Source: Verrucomicrobiota bacterium
Lineage (GTDB): Bacteria > Verrucomicrobiota > Verrucomicrobiia > Opitutales > Opitutaceae
DNA: 64,000 nt
Direction: 5' to 3'
NCBI GenBank assembly: GCA_023399155.1
Contig: JAEWQP010000012.1
Span: 1-64,000, forward strand
The notes below the pieces were generated by a model that was not told the DNA's origin, made no database searches, and saw only the letters and a program-made list of their open reading frames with translations. Position 1 is the stretch's first letter. Each line of letters begins with the position of its first letter. Positions 26,683 to 35,526 of this stretch are shown here, piece by piece. Both the position numbers and the translations under genes were made by a program.

Positions 26683-26832
26683 AGGAAGGAACGTTGGGGT
26701 GCCGTTCTCCTGCCACACCGGAGCCCCCGGATCGAGGGAAATAAGGCTGCGGGTCAGTTGACAAACGCGCCGCGCGCGTGTGGAGGCCTGCGGATGCCGG
26801 GGACGACGCTTCCGGGCGGGGAAAAGGGCCGC

Positions 26833-27252
26833 TCAGCCGGAGTTGCCGAAGGCGAGGATACAGACCTTGGCTTCGTTTCCAGCGGGCACGGCCGGGTCCT
26901 CGCCGATCCATACCTCGCCATCGCCGACCATCACGCCCTGGCGCGTGCGCACGAGCGATTCCGGAGCCTGGCGACGCACGACGTTGACTGCCTCGAGTGT
27001 CATGATCTTGGGGTAGGCTTCCGCGAGTTCCTCGGGATTGGCGATCATGCGTGTGCGCCCCTCGACGGTCGCACGCACCGGGAAGCAGACGTGACCGATC
27101 ACCCAGGCCGAGTCGCCGGCGAGCACGGCGCGCTTGAGGTCGCGGAAGAAGGCTTTCTCGGCCGGGCTGGGTTCGCCGCTGTCCTGACCATGGAGCAGGG
27201 ATGTTGCGGTGAGCGTGAACAGGAGCGCGAGCCGGCGAAGGAACGTGTGCAT
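26833..27252 (-). CDS. Small exported protein of unknown function
   Basis: A 139-residue protein with a signal peptide (FLRRLALLFTLTATSLLHG) and a mature part containing SPAEKAFFRDLKRAVLAGD and a beta-rich second half. It is not assigned to a family; the size and the pattern of a helix pair then strands recall NTF2-like or DUF4019-type proteins, but this is only an impression. ATGs at 27252 and 27273 are both possible starts. It follows dnaE2 by 67 bp on the same strand and may share its transcript. Confidence 0.5.
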   Translation of the reverse strand: MHTFLRRLALLFTLTATSLLHGQDSGEPSPAEKAFFRDLKRAVLAGDSAWVIGHVCFPVRATVEGRTRMIANPEELAEAYPKIMTLEAVNVVRRQAPESLVRTRQGVMVGDGEVWIGEDPAVPAGNEAKVCILAFGNSG

Positions 27253-27319
27253 AAGTGTCGAAGGTGTGGTCATGGGAAACCGTTTGTGCCCGCGGGTTCC
27301 CCGGCGCGGGTGTGCCCGG

Positions 27320-30300
27320 TCAATGAAAGTCGTGCGACGCCTCGGCAGGCAGCGCATGGTCGATCAGGGGCACGATGCGGGCAGCCTTGACGTGGATGAC
27401 GCCGCGGTCGATCTGCAAGCGTCCGCTGATGCGCAAAAACGGCTCCTGCACGATCACGAGGCGGCGTCGCTCGAAGAGCTCGGGCTCAACCACGGCGTTG
27501 GTGATCCCGGTCTCGTCTTCCAGGCTGATGAAGACAAAGCCCTTGGCCGTGCCCGGGCGCTGCCGACAGATCACGGCGCCCGCCACGGTCACGCGCTCGC
27601 CATCGCGCCGTGCCGGCAGGTCGCCCGCGCGCAGCACGCCCGGCAGCTGGTCGCGCATCAATTTCATCGGGTGCACACCGGTGGTCAGCGCCATCCCGGC
27701 ATAGTCGGCCTGAACCCGCTCCACCGGCGACATGGCCGCCAGTGGCGTGTCGGCTTCGACCGCCGGCTCTCCGGCCGCGGCCGCGGCGGATGCACCATCT
27801 TCCGCCGAGACGACAGTCGGTGTTTCCGCCGGGATCGAAAACTCCGGCTCAAACACATCGTCCGCCTCGACCTTCCACAATGCCGCGCGCCGGTGGCCGG
27901 CGAGCGCGTTGAGCGCACCCACCGCGGCGAGCGCGCGCCGCTCCGCGCGTCCGCAGCGCGTGCGCCGGACGAAATCCTCCACCGAGGCAAACGCCCGGTC
28001 CGCGCGCGCGCCCAGGATGCGCCGGGCCGTGTCTTCGCGCACGCCGCGCACGTGGCTCAGGCCGAGCCGGATCGCCGCATCGCTCACGACGGTGCACTTC
28101 CAGGCCGACTGTGTGACATCGGGCGGGAGTGTCTTCAGATTGTGGCGACGCGCGTCCTGAATGAGCGTCGCGGGCGAGTAGAACCCCATCGGCTGGTTGT
28201 TGAGCAGCGAGGCGTAGAACTCCGCGGGGCGGTTGGCCTTGAGCCATGTGCTGGCGTAGGCGAGCAGGCCGAAGCTCGCGGCGTGCGCCTCGGGGAATCC
28301 GTAGAGCGCGAAGGATTCCGCGGAGCTGATCACGGCCTCGATCACGGTCTCACTGTGGCCATTGCGGCGCATGGCCTCGCGGAGCTTGCGCATCACGCGC
28401 GCAAGGCGCTCCGTGCCCTTGGTGAACCCCATGGCGCGGCGCAGTTCCTCCGCCTCCGTGGCGCTGAATGTCGCGAGCGTCATCGCGACCTGCAGCATCT
28501 GCTCCTGGAAGAGGATCACGCCATACGTGCGTCGCAGCACCGGCTCCATGAGGTCGTGCACGCTCGGATCGAGGCACACGATCGGCTCCTCGCCGGCGCG
28601 GCGCTTGAGCAGCGGGTGCGCGACGCGTCCGACGATCGGCCCGGGGCGCACGATCGCCACCTCGATGACCACGTCGTAGAAACACGCGGGCAACAGCCGG
28701 CGCAGCGTGGTCATCTGCGCGCGGCTCTCGATCTGGAAAACGCCCACCGTGTCGGCGCGCCGCATCATCTCAAAGGTCGGTTCGTCGTCCGGCGGGATGG
28801 TGTGCAACTCCACGGGATGCCCGCGCTCCTTGCACAACGCGAAGGAGTCCTGCAGCACCGCCATCATGCCGAGGCCGAGCAGGTCGACCTTCACGATGCC
28901 GAGATCCTCGCAATCATCCTTGTCCCACTGCACCACCGTGCGGCCTTCCATCGCCGCGGGCTCGAGCGGCACGATGCGATCGAGCCCGTCCGAGCAGATG
29001 ATCATGCCGCCGGAGTGCTGCCCGAGATGGCGCGGCAGGCTGTACATGCGCCGGTAGAGCCGCGCGAGCGCAGGCAGGCGCGGATGTTGTGCAGGCAGGC
29101 CGGCCATGCTCAGCTGGTTCTCCAGGGTGAGCGTGTGTGGGAAATCCCCCCCGGAGAACAGGCTCGAGAATGTATCCAAAACGTCCTCAGGCAGCCCGAG
29201 GACTTTTCCCAATTCGCGGGCCACGCTGCGTCCGCGGTAGGTGATGACGTTGGCGGTCATGGCGGCGCCGCGCGGCGCATAGCGGCGAAACACCTCCTGG
29301 ATCGCGCTTTCGCGCAGGTCGCCGCTCGGCAGGTCGAGGTCGATGTCCGGCCACGAGGGATGCCCGTCTGCGCCGACCCGCCCCTCGCTGAGGAAACGCT
29401 CGAAGAGCAGCTTGTACTGGATCGGGTCGATGGCCGTGATGTGCAGTGCGTAGCAGACGAGGCTGTTCGCGGCCGAGCCGCGCCCCTGGATGAGGATGCC
29501 GTGCTCGCGGCACCAGCGGCAGATGTCCCAGACGACGAGAAAATAGCCGCAGAATCCGAGGCGCGTGATGAGCGCGAGCTCCTTCTCGAGCTGGCGCGTG
29601 ACCCGCTCGCTGAGCGTGCCGTAGCGCACGCGCGCGCCCGCATAGGCCCGGGCGCGCAGGTGGGATTCCTGCGTCTCGCCCGCAGGCACGGGGAAACTGG
29701 GGAAACGATAACCGAGGTCGCGCAACGTGAACTGCAGCCGATCGGCGAGCCGCACGGTGTTGGCCACCGCTTCGGGCAGGTCGGCAAAGCGCGCCTGCAT
29801 CTCGCGCGGTGAGCGCAGGTGGCGCTCGGCATTGGGCGCGAGCAGGCGGCCCGCGGCGTCGAGTGTCGTGTGATTTCGGAGACAGGTGAATACATCCGCC
29901 ACCTCGCGCGCCTCGGCCGACGCATGCGTCACGCCGCCGGTGGCGAGCAGCGGCAGGGCGTGGTCGGCCGCGAGCCCGGCCAGCAGGCGCACGGCGCGAT
30001 CCTCACCGCGCACGAGATGGCGCTGCACCTCGACATAGAGGTTTTCCGGGCCGAAAATCGTCTCCATGCGCTCCAGCACGGCTTCCGCCGCCTGATCGCC
30101 ACGCGACCGCCAGGTGCGAAGCAGAGGACCTTCCGCGTCCCCCGTGAGCGCCACCAGGCCTTCCGAGAACCGCGCGATCTCCTCCCAGGTGGCGTAACAC
30201 GGGCGCTTGCGTGGCAGGGCCGCGGCCGAGGCGGCATCCAGCCCGGTGCGTTCCTGCGCAAACGTATGCTGTGCGCCCATGCGCGGGGTGCACTTTGCCT

Positions 30301-30634
30301 CCGTGATGAGCTGGCAGAGGTTCTGGTAGCCGGTGCGGTCGAGCGCGAGCAGGGGCAGGGCGCTGCCGTCCTCGAGCGTGATCTCGGCGCCGACGATCGC
30401 ACGCACCCCGTGCTCGCGTGCGGCCTGGAAGAGGCGCGGAGCACCATAGACACCGTCGCGATCACACAGAGCGAGCGCCGGCAACTCCAGGTGCGCCGCA
30501 GATTCGGCGAGTTCCTCCGGCAGCGAGGCGCCGCGCAGGAAGCTGAAGGCGCTGCTCGCGTGCAGCTCCACGTAGCCCGCTGCGCGAGGCGCGGCCGGCG
30601 CGGGGAAGGGGACGACGAGAGGATCCTCGCTCAT
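27320..30634 (-). CDS. dnaE2: Error-prone DNA polymerase III alpha subunit DnaE2 (ImuC)
   Basis: A 1104-residue C-family polymerase. An N-terminal PHP domain opens with YVELHASSAFSFLRGAS and contains CDRDGVYG. The polymerase palm has PDIDLDLPSGD (about residue 430) with the first two catalytic aspartates. A C-terminal OB fold (VTVAGAVICRQRPGTAKGFV) follows, and the protein lacks the tau-binding end of replicative DnaE. DnaE2 does mutagenic translesion synthesis in the SOS response together with ImuA and ImuB. The ATG at 30634 fits the family start; the longer open frame upstream overlaps imuB. The gap to imuB (151 bp) contains an 85-bp palindromic repeat. Confidence 0.95.
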   Translation of the reverse strand: MSEDPLVVPFPAPAAPRAAGYVELHASSAFSFLRGASLPEELAESAAHLELPALALCDRDGVYGAPRLFQAAREHGVRAIVGAEITLEDGSALPLLALDRTGYQNLCQLITEAKCTPRMGAQHTFAQERTGLDAASAAALPRKRPCYATWEEIARFSEGLVALTGDAEGPLLRTWRSRGDQAAEAVLERMETIFGPENLYVEVQRHLVRGEDRAVRLLAGLAADHALPLLATGGVTHASAEAREVADVFTCLRNHTTLDAAGRLLAPNAERHLRSPREMQARFADLPEAVANTVRLADRLQFTLRDLGYRFPSFPVPAGETQESHLRARAYAGARVRYGTLSERVTRQLEKELALITRLGFCGYFLVVWDICRWCREHGILIQGRGSAANSLVCYALHITAIDPIQYKLLFERFLSEGRVGADGHPSWPDIDLDLPSGDLRESAIQEVFRRYAPRGAAMTANVITYRGRSVARELGKVLGLPEDVLDTFSSLFSGGDFPHTLTLENQLSMAGLPAQHPRLPALARLYRRMYSLPRHLGQHSGGMIICSDGLDRIVPLEPAAMEGRTVVQWDKDDCEDLGIVKVDLLGLGMMAVLQDSFALCKERGHPVELHTIPPDDEPTFEMMRRADTVGVFQIESRAQMTTLRRLLPACFYDVVIEVAIVRPGPIVGRVAHPLLKRRAGEEPIVCLDPSVHDLMEPVLRRTYGVILFQEQMLQVAMTLATFSATEAEELRRAMGFTKGTERLARVMRKLREAMRRNGHSETVIEAVISSAESFALYGFPEAHAASFGLLAYASTWLKANRPAEFYASLLNNQPMGFYSPATLIQDARRHNLKTLPPDVTQSAWKCTVVSDAAIRLGLSHVRGVREDTARRILGARADRAFASVEDFVRRTRCGRAERRALAAVGALNALAGHRRAALWKVEADDVFEPEFSIPAETPTVVSAEDGASAAAAAGEPAVEADTPLAAMSPVERVQADYAGMALTTGVHPMKLMRDQLPGVLRAGDLPARRDGERVTVAGAVICRQRPGTAKGFVFISLEDETGITNAVVEPELFERRRLVIVQEPFLRISGRLQIDRGVIHVKAARIVPLIDHALPAEASHDFH

Positions 30635-30673
30635 GGCACGGCCTCCAAGAAGACCGGAAGGATCTGCGGGACT

Positions 30674-30758
30674 CCGAGGTAGGGCGAGGCCTCCGGCCGA
30701 GCCGCTCCCGTACGCACGTCGTCGACGCGACCCGGCCGAAGGCCTCGCCCTACCTCGG
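30674..30758. repeat. Palindromic repeat, family 1 (copy between imuB and dnaE2)
   Basis: Arms of 32 bp at 30674-30705 and 30727-30758 pair with three mismatches around a 21-bp loop. The arm core GGTAGGGCGAGGCC is identical to that of the copy at 40794-40874. It lies in the gap between two genes of one operon, so its hairpin would be in the imuB-dnaE2 mRNA. Confidence 0.9.
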
Positions 30759-30785
30759 GATGCGCGCTGCGATGCGTGGCGGCAC

Positions 30786-32600
30786 TCATGCGTATTCGCC
30801 CTCCACATACCACGCGCCATCCTCGTGCGTGCGCACGAGGCGGAAGAGGCCGCCGTCGACAAGCTCCACGTCCCACTCGTCGCGCGCCCAGGCGCGGCCG
30901 GTTTCCCACCAGTCGCCCGAGGCCCGCCACGGACCGCGCCAGTCGCGGATGCGCCCGCGCGCGACGGCGGACTCGAGCAGCGGCAGTCCGGCGTGATCCT
31001 CGGCGGCGGCGTCGGAGACTGCTTCACCGGCGTGCCCGGGGGTGATCATCCGCGCGGGCACGGGCGGACGAAACCGCCGCATGGGCGGGCCCAGGGGCTC
31101 GAGCGCGATGCCCTCGCCGGATCCGGCCGCATCGTCGTCGCCGCCGAATGCATTGGCTGTCTCGAGCGGTACGAGCGTGAAGGCATCGGGTCGGTGCGAG
31201 GCCGCCACGCGCGGCGAGCCGACGCGACCGTCGCCCGTCACCGCGACGAGCCGGGCCAGCGTCTCGGCGAACTGCACGGGGTCGCGCAGGTCGGCCTCGA
31301 AAAGTCCCTGCTGGCGATGACTCGGGCGCACCGGGACGAGGCGCAGTTTCAGACCGACGATCGGCGCCTCCGTCCGCACGCTTTCGAGGTGCGTGTGCAG
31401 CATGCGTTCGATCGATGCGGCGCGGCAGGTCGGCTCGGGCAGCCGGAACCGCCGCTCGTGCGTCGTCTCGTCGTCGAGCAGCAGCTTCAGCAGCACGGCG
31501 CCGGCCACGCGGTGGACACCCTCCAGGCGCAACACCAGCTGGTCGAGGATCCGCCGCAGCAAAAACAGCAGCGGCTCGAGCGTCTCCACGCAGTGCTCGA
31601 GCTGCACGGCCTCCTCAAACACCTCGGGCGGCGCGACGTGGCGGAGCACGCGTTCGGTGCGGCCGGCCGCGCGGTCCCACAGCGCGAGTCCTGCGGGGCC
31701 GAGGCGGCGGCCGATCTCCGCCTGCGGCAGGTCGGTGAAATCGCCCAGCGTGCGAACGCCCCAGCGCGCGAGGATCTCCGCGAGCGCAGGCTCCGGGTCG
31801 AGCGCGGCGAGCGGCAGTGCGGCGAGGAAAGTGCGGGGGTTGTCGACGAGAAGGATGGGGAGCGGGATGTCGTCGATCGTGGCCGCCGGTGTCCTATCCC
31901 CGTGTTGTGCGGGTGCCAGGCATCGTCCGGCAGAGTCCGACTCAGGCGACGGGTAGCCACTCTTGAAATGAACCGGACTGCTGCGAATGGTGGAACCTGC
32001 TTTCTGGGCGGGTTGCTGCTTCTGCGGGAGCGGAAAGCGCGCCCGGAGGTCGCGCTCCACCATTGCCTGTGGCATGGGGGGCTGAGCCCCTGTGTTCGCG
32101 TCCGAAGAGGCGACGGAAGGCGATGCCCCGCCGGTTCCGATCGCCTTTGCCGCCAGCAGGGCGACGTCGGGATGCGTCGCGAGCCCCGCCTGCGCGTGCA
32201 AGCCCTGCTGGGCGAGGCGCACGAGGAGCGGCCGCACGGCGACCTCCGCGGCGCGCAGGCCGCCGCCGCCCGCGAGGTCCACCGTGCAGACCCCCTCCGC
32301 CGTTTCCTCCACGCGGGGCGACAATGCAAAACCCGCGTCGAGCAGCAGGCGCCGGGCGGCGGCTTCGGCGGCCGGGGCGCGGTGGCGCACCACGAGGTTT
32401 GGACAACGTGTGACCGCCTGGGTGGCGGTTTGTCCGGGGGCCACCGCGGCGAGTCGCGCCGGTGCGTTCAGCTGCAGGACCGGAGCCTTGCGTGAGTCGT
32501 CGGCCAGGATCGCCACCGGGCGGCCGGCCAGCTCCGGCTCGAGCCGCAGGACGGCCTGCAGGGCGAGATCGGGCACGAAAAGGACGGCAAAGGCAGGCAT
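30786..32600 (-). CDS. imuB: Inactive Y-family polymerase-like mutagenesis protein ImuB
   Basis: A 604-residue ImuB. The N-terminus AVLFVPDLALQAVLRLEPEL replaces the Y-family D-x-D-x-F/Y-F-A-S-V-E catalytic motif. Thus, as in known ImuB proteins, the polymerase site is missing and the protein acts as an adaptor linking DnaE2 to the beta clamp. It keeps the later palm and little-finger regions (FTDLPQAEIGRRLG, RFRLPEPT). Between residues about 156 and 246 there is an extra low-complexity stretch, partly encoded by a repeat sequence (MVERDLRARFPLP at 180-192). Such a segment is not expected in ImuB. The gene starts 12 bp after imuA. Confidence 0.9.
   Translation of the reverse strand: MPAFAVLFVPDLALQAVLRLEPELAGRPVAILADDSRKAPVLQLNAPARLAAVAPGQTATQAVTRCPNLVVRHRAPAAEAAARRLLLDAGFALSPRVEETAEGVCTVDLAGGGGLRAAEVAVRPLLVRLAQQGLHAQAGLATHPDVALLAAKAIGTGGASPSVASSDANTGAQPPMPQAMVERDLRARFPLPQKQQPAQKAGSTIRSSPVHFKSGYPSPESDSAGRCLAPAQHGDRTPAATIDDIPLPILLVDNPRTFLAALPLAALDPEPALAEILARWGVRTLGDFTDLPQAEIGRRLGPAGLALWDRAAGRTERVLRHVAPPEVFEEAVQLEHCVETLEPLLFLLRRILDQLVLRLEGVHRVAGAVLLKLLLDDETTHERRFRLPEPTCRAASIERMLHTHLESVRTEAPIVGLKLRLVPVRPSHRQQGLFEADLRDPVQFAETLARLVAVTGDGRVGSPRVAASHRPDAFTLVPLETANAFGGDDDAAGSGEGIALEPLGPPMRRFRPPVPARMITPGHAGEAVSDAAAEDHAGLPLLESAVARGRIRDWRGPWRASGDWWETGRAWARDEWDVELVDGGLFRLVRTHEDGAWYVEGEYA
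32026..32061 (-). repeat. Repeat family 3 inside imuB
   Basis: Read on the minus strand this begins GGTGGAGCGCGACC and continues into a GCGCGCTTTCCGCT segment. The first 14 bases are identical to 42625-42638 and the following bases are similar. It lies in frame in the low-complexity part of imuB. Confidence 0.55.
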
Positions 32601-32612
32601 GGAAATGACGTG

Positions 32613-33398
32613 TTATCCCACCGCCTCGACGGCCTCGTAGCCGTCCTCGGCCACGATGCGATATTCCGCGTCGGCGGACAGATCGTCACTGGAATCCGGA
32701 TACCTGGCGGGTCCGGCCTCCGCCGCGCGGCCCGATGCCCGCCAGCCCGCGCCGGCGCGCATGCGCTCGGCGGCGGGCGTCAACTGGTCGCCGATCGCCG
32801 GCTGTTCCATCGTGAGGCACGTGAGCGGCAGGGGGCGGTCGAACACCAGGCGCGCGCGCGCGGCCGGGACGAGGCGCTGCGGCGTGAGGATGACGAATGC
32901 CGTGCTGGTCGGCTCGATCACGCGCTGCAGCCGGTACCAGATGGTGGAGGGTGTGCGCCGCAGGTCGCGCGCGGCGCACCCGCGCAGGTCGAGCGCGAGC
33001 AGGGCGAAGTTGGCATCGCGCGCGATCAGGTCGGCTGCCTGCAAAGCGGAGGCGGTGCTGGTGCACCGGACCCAGAGCAGGTGGCGCAGCAACCCCGCAG
33101 GTTCGATCGTCTGCGGGTCAAATCCATCGCCTCCATCCACGAATCCGAGGAAACGATGCAGCCGCCGGGCCGCCTGCAGGAGGTGCAGGAGCACGAGTTG
33201 TCCGCCGCTGCTGGGCGAGGCAAACACCAGCTCCGTCAGGGCCCCGCGGGGCACGCCGCCCCCGAGCGCCTCATCGACCCCGCCCAGCCCGGTGACCACC
33301 GGCTCCGCGCCCTCCTGCGGGCCGCTGCGATGGCGCGCATCGAGCTGCCGGCAGAGCCGGTCGAAGGTGGCGAGCTTGTTGGTGGGATCGGAAAGCAC
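32613..33398 (-). CDS. imuA: SOS mutagenesis protein ImuA (RecA/SulA-like)
   Basis: A 261-residue RecA-like protein. Residues 35-60 hold VVTGLGGVDEALGGGVPRGA followed by LTELVFASPSSGGQ, the degenerate Walker A region of ImuA, in place of the GxxxxGKT of RecA. The middle part (FALLALDLRG...LRRTPSTIWYRLQR) matches the family. ImuA with ImuB and DnaE2 forms the mutasome found in many bacteria without Pol V. It is the first gene of the operon and is preceded directly by a promoter with an embedded palindrome. The ATG lies only a few bases after the predicted transcription start, so the mRNA may be nearly leaderless. Confidence 0.9.
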   Translation of the reverse strand: MLSDPTNKLATFDRLCRQLDARHRSGPQEGAEPVVTGLGGVDEALGGGVPRGALTELVFASPSSGGQLVLLHLLQAARRLHRFLGFVDGGDGFDPQTIEPAGLLRHLLWVRCTSTASALQAADLIARDANFALLALDLRGCAARDLRRTPSTIWYRLQRVIEPTSTAFVILTPQRLVPAARARLVFDRPLPLTCLTMEQPAIGDQLTPAAERMRAGAGWRASGRAAEAGPARYPDSSDDLSADAEYRIVAEDGYEAVEAVG

Positions 33399-33407
33399 GG
33401 CTCCCGT

Positions 33408-33437
33408 ATAACAGTGAATAAATGTTCACTATGTCAA
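33408..33437 (-). promoter_or_regulatory. imuA promoter with embedded SOS-type operator
   Basis: On the minus strand TTGACA (33432-33437) and TGTTAT (33408-33413) are spaced by 18 bp. The 18-bp palindrome AGTGAACATTTATTCACT (33413-33430) fills the spacer, with perfect 6-bp arms AGTGAA/TTCACT. A repressor there would block polymerase, and the SOS genes downstream make LexA the natural candidate. The core GAAC-N4-ATTC resembles LexA boxes of the GAAC-N4-GTTC class more than Escherichia-type boxes. Confidence 0.7.
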
Positions 33438-33665
33438 CGTCCGCCGGCCCGGGTCTTTCATGTAGCCGGGTGCTGCGCCCGGGAGGTGACGGTCTTCTCT
33501 TGGTCAGCCGTGATTTGGCGCCCTCGCGCCCGCCTCGCGGAGCGGGTCCATCCGCACGGCTCACGCCCCTCAGGAACGCCCATAGTTCATGTAGCCCCGT
33601 AGACTCGTAGAAAAGGAGCTGCGCTCCATCTCTCGCTTCCTGCTGCGCAAGAAGCTGGCGAGGCG

Positions 33666-33690
33666 CACCGCGGACTGTTGGTCCGCGGTG
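33666..33690 (-). terminator. Perfect 10-bp hairpin after tRNA-Ser
   Basis: CACCGCGGAC (33666-33675) and GTCCGCGGTG (33681-33690) pair perfectly around TGTTG. The hairpin starts four bases past the tRNA 3' end. No T-tract follows, so it may be a processing or protective hairpin rather than a classical terminator. Confidence 0.45.
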
Positions 33691-33694
33691 GAGC

Positions 33695-33784
33695 TGGCGG
33701 AAGGGGAGGGATTCGAACCCCCGGAACCCTTGCGGGCTCAGCGGTTTTCAAGACCGCCGCAATAGACCACTCTGCCACCCTTCC
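33695..33784 (-). tRNA. tRNA-Ser (anticodon UGA)
   Basis: A 90-nt class II tRNA on the minus strand with encoded CCA. The acceptor 5' side GGAAGGG pairs with the 3' side before GCCA. The anticodon stem-loop GCGGTCTTGAAAACCGC has TGA at 33748-33750, giving serine (UCA and other UCN codons). A long variable arm with CCCGCAAGGG and the T-loop GGTTCGAATCC are present. These are the normal serine identity elements. Confidence 0.97.
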
Positions 33785-34012
33785 GTGCGATCGTGGACTT
33801 CGGGAGACAAAGGCCGAAAACCCCGCGCGCTGAAAGGCTGAAATTCTGACTCTCCGACGCCGGAGGGGCTTCACGTGGAAAGGAGAAATCGGATTCTCTC
33901 CCGGCCGGAAACCGCGATGCTGCGCCAGGCGACCCACCGCCCGCGCGGAATCCACCAATCCCCAGAATAATCCCGTCGGGCGCGCTGCCCTCGAGTCTCC
34001 ATTCTCACCTCC

Positions 34013-35311
34013 ATGCCCACCACCTCGTCCCGTTCGTCGAAAAACTCCCGCCGCATCGAACAGGCCTACCGCCTGGCTCGCGAAGCTTACGCCGTGTTCG
34101 GCGTCGATACGGAAGCCGCGATCCAACGCGCGCGCGCCGTCCCGATCTCGCTGCACTGCTGGCAGGCCGACGACGTGCGCGGGCTCGAGACGCCGGTGGC
34201 CGGGCGCGACTCCGGCGGCATCATGGCCACGGGCGGCTATCCCGGCCGTGCGCGCGACGGCGATGAGATGCGGGCCGACCTCGACGTCGTGCTCAAGCTC
34301 CTGCCCGGCGTACAGCGGCTCAACCTTCACGCCTTCTATGCCGAGACGGGCGACCGGGCCGTCGACCGCGACGCGCTCGTGCCGGAGCACTTCGCACGCT
34401 GGCTCGACTGGGCGCGCAGCCGCGGCATCGGGCTGGATTTCAACCCGACGTACTTCGCGCATCCCAAGGCGGCCTCGGGCTTCACGCTGTCGAGCGCGGA
34501 AAAGTCCGTCCGCACCTTCTGGATCAACCACGGGCGCGCCTGCCGCCGCATCACGCAGCATTTCGCGAGAAAGCAGGGCACGCCGTCCGTCATCAATCAT
34601 TGGATACCCGACGGCACCAAGGACCAGCCGGCCGATCGCTGGGGTCCGCGCGCCCGCCTGGCGGAGTCGCTCGACGCGATCCTGGAGGATCGCGCCGTGA
34701 GCCGGCGCCAGTGCGTCGACGCCGTGGAGGGCAAGCTCTTCGGGCTCGGCAGCGAGGACTACGTGGTGGGCTCGCACGAGTTCTACTCCAGCTACGCGCA
34801 GAGCCGGAAGGTCGTGCCGTGCCTCGATCTCGGGCACTATCATCCGACCGAGTCGGTGGCGGACAAGGTCTCGGCCCTGCTGCAGTTTCATCCGAAGCTG
34901 CTCCTGCACACGAGCCGCCCGATCCGGTGGGACAGTGACCACGTCGTGATCCTCAACGACGAGGTGCGCGCGCTTTTTGCCGAGATTGTGCGCGGCGGTG
35001 CGCTCGACCGCGTGTATGTCGCGCTCGATTTCTTCGACGCCAGCATCAACCGCATCGGCGCCTACGTCGTGGGGGCCCGTGCCACGCGCCAGGCGATCCT
35101 GCTCGCGTTGCTGGAGCCGATCGCACTGATCCGCGCGGCCGATGCCGCCGGTCGCGGGCACGAACGGCTGGCTCTGCTCGAGCACGCCAAGGCGATGCCC
35201 TGGGGCGCCGTGTGGGACATGCTCTGCGAACGTGACGGCACACCCGTCGGCGAGACGTGGCTTGCCGACGTGGCGAACTACGAGTCCGAGGTGTTGAGCG
35301 GCCGCGGGTGA
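34013..35311 (+). CDS. rhaA: L-rhamnose isomerase
   Basis: A 432-residue protein aligning over its full length with the Escherichia-type enzyme (419 residues). It shows VPISLHCWQADDVRGLE, GGYPGRARDGDEMRADL, NHWIPDGTKD (metal and substrate site), EGKLFGLGSEDYVVGSHEFY and FDASINRIGAYVVGARATRQ. RhaA interconverts L-rhamnose and L-rhamnulose with Mn2+ or another divalent ion in the cytosol. No rhamnulokinase, aldolase, regulator or transporter is adjacent, so the rest of the pathway must be elsewhere. The first 15 residues are Ser/Lys/Arg-rich and may be a later start. Confidence 0.95.
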   Translation: MPTTSSRSSKNSRRIEQAYRLAREAYAVFGVDTEAAIQRARAVPISLHCWQADDVRGLETPVAGRDSGGIMATGGYPGRARDGDEMRADLDVVLKLLPGVQRLNLHAFYAETGDRAVDRDALVPEHFARWLDWARSRGIGLDFNPTYFAHPKAASGFTLSSAEKSVRTFWINHGRACRRITQHFARKQGTPSVINHWIPDGTKDQPADRWGPRARLAESLDAILEDRAVSRRQCVDAVEGKLFGLGSEDYVVGSHEFYSSYAQSRKVVPCLDLGHYHPTESVADKVSALLQFHPKLLLHTSRPIRWDSDHVVILNDEVRALFAEIVRGGALDRVYVALDFFDASINRIGAYVVGARATRQAILLALLEPIALIRAADAAGRGHERLALLEHAKAMPWGAVWDMLCERDGTPVGETWLADVANYESEVLSGRG

Positions 35312-35526
35312 GGGTCGGGGAGCCGACGCCGGAGGACGGAAGACAGCGGACAGGAGACGGAGGACATACAGATACTCGCATGGCGTCCTCCTGCGTCCGC
35401 CATCGTTCTCTTACTCTTACTCTTTCTCGTTCTCTTCCTCAGCTCGCCTGCGCCTTGCCTTTGTCGTTCCCCACACGACAGCGCCGGCTCGACTCGCCAT
35501 CGCCGTGGCAGCGACAGCGCGCGCGC

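Noticed and set aside
27209..29812. An 867-codon frame opposite dnaE2
   Set aside because: Antisense to a fully recognisable DnaE2; Arg/His-rich, no family features.
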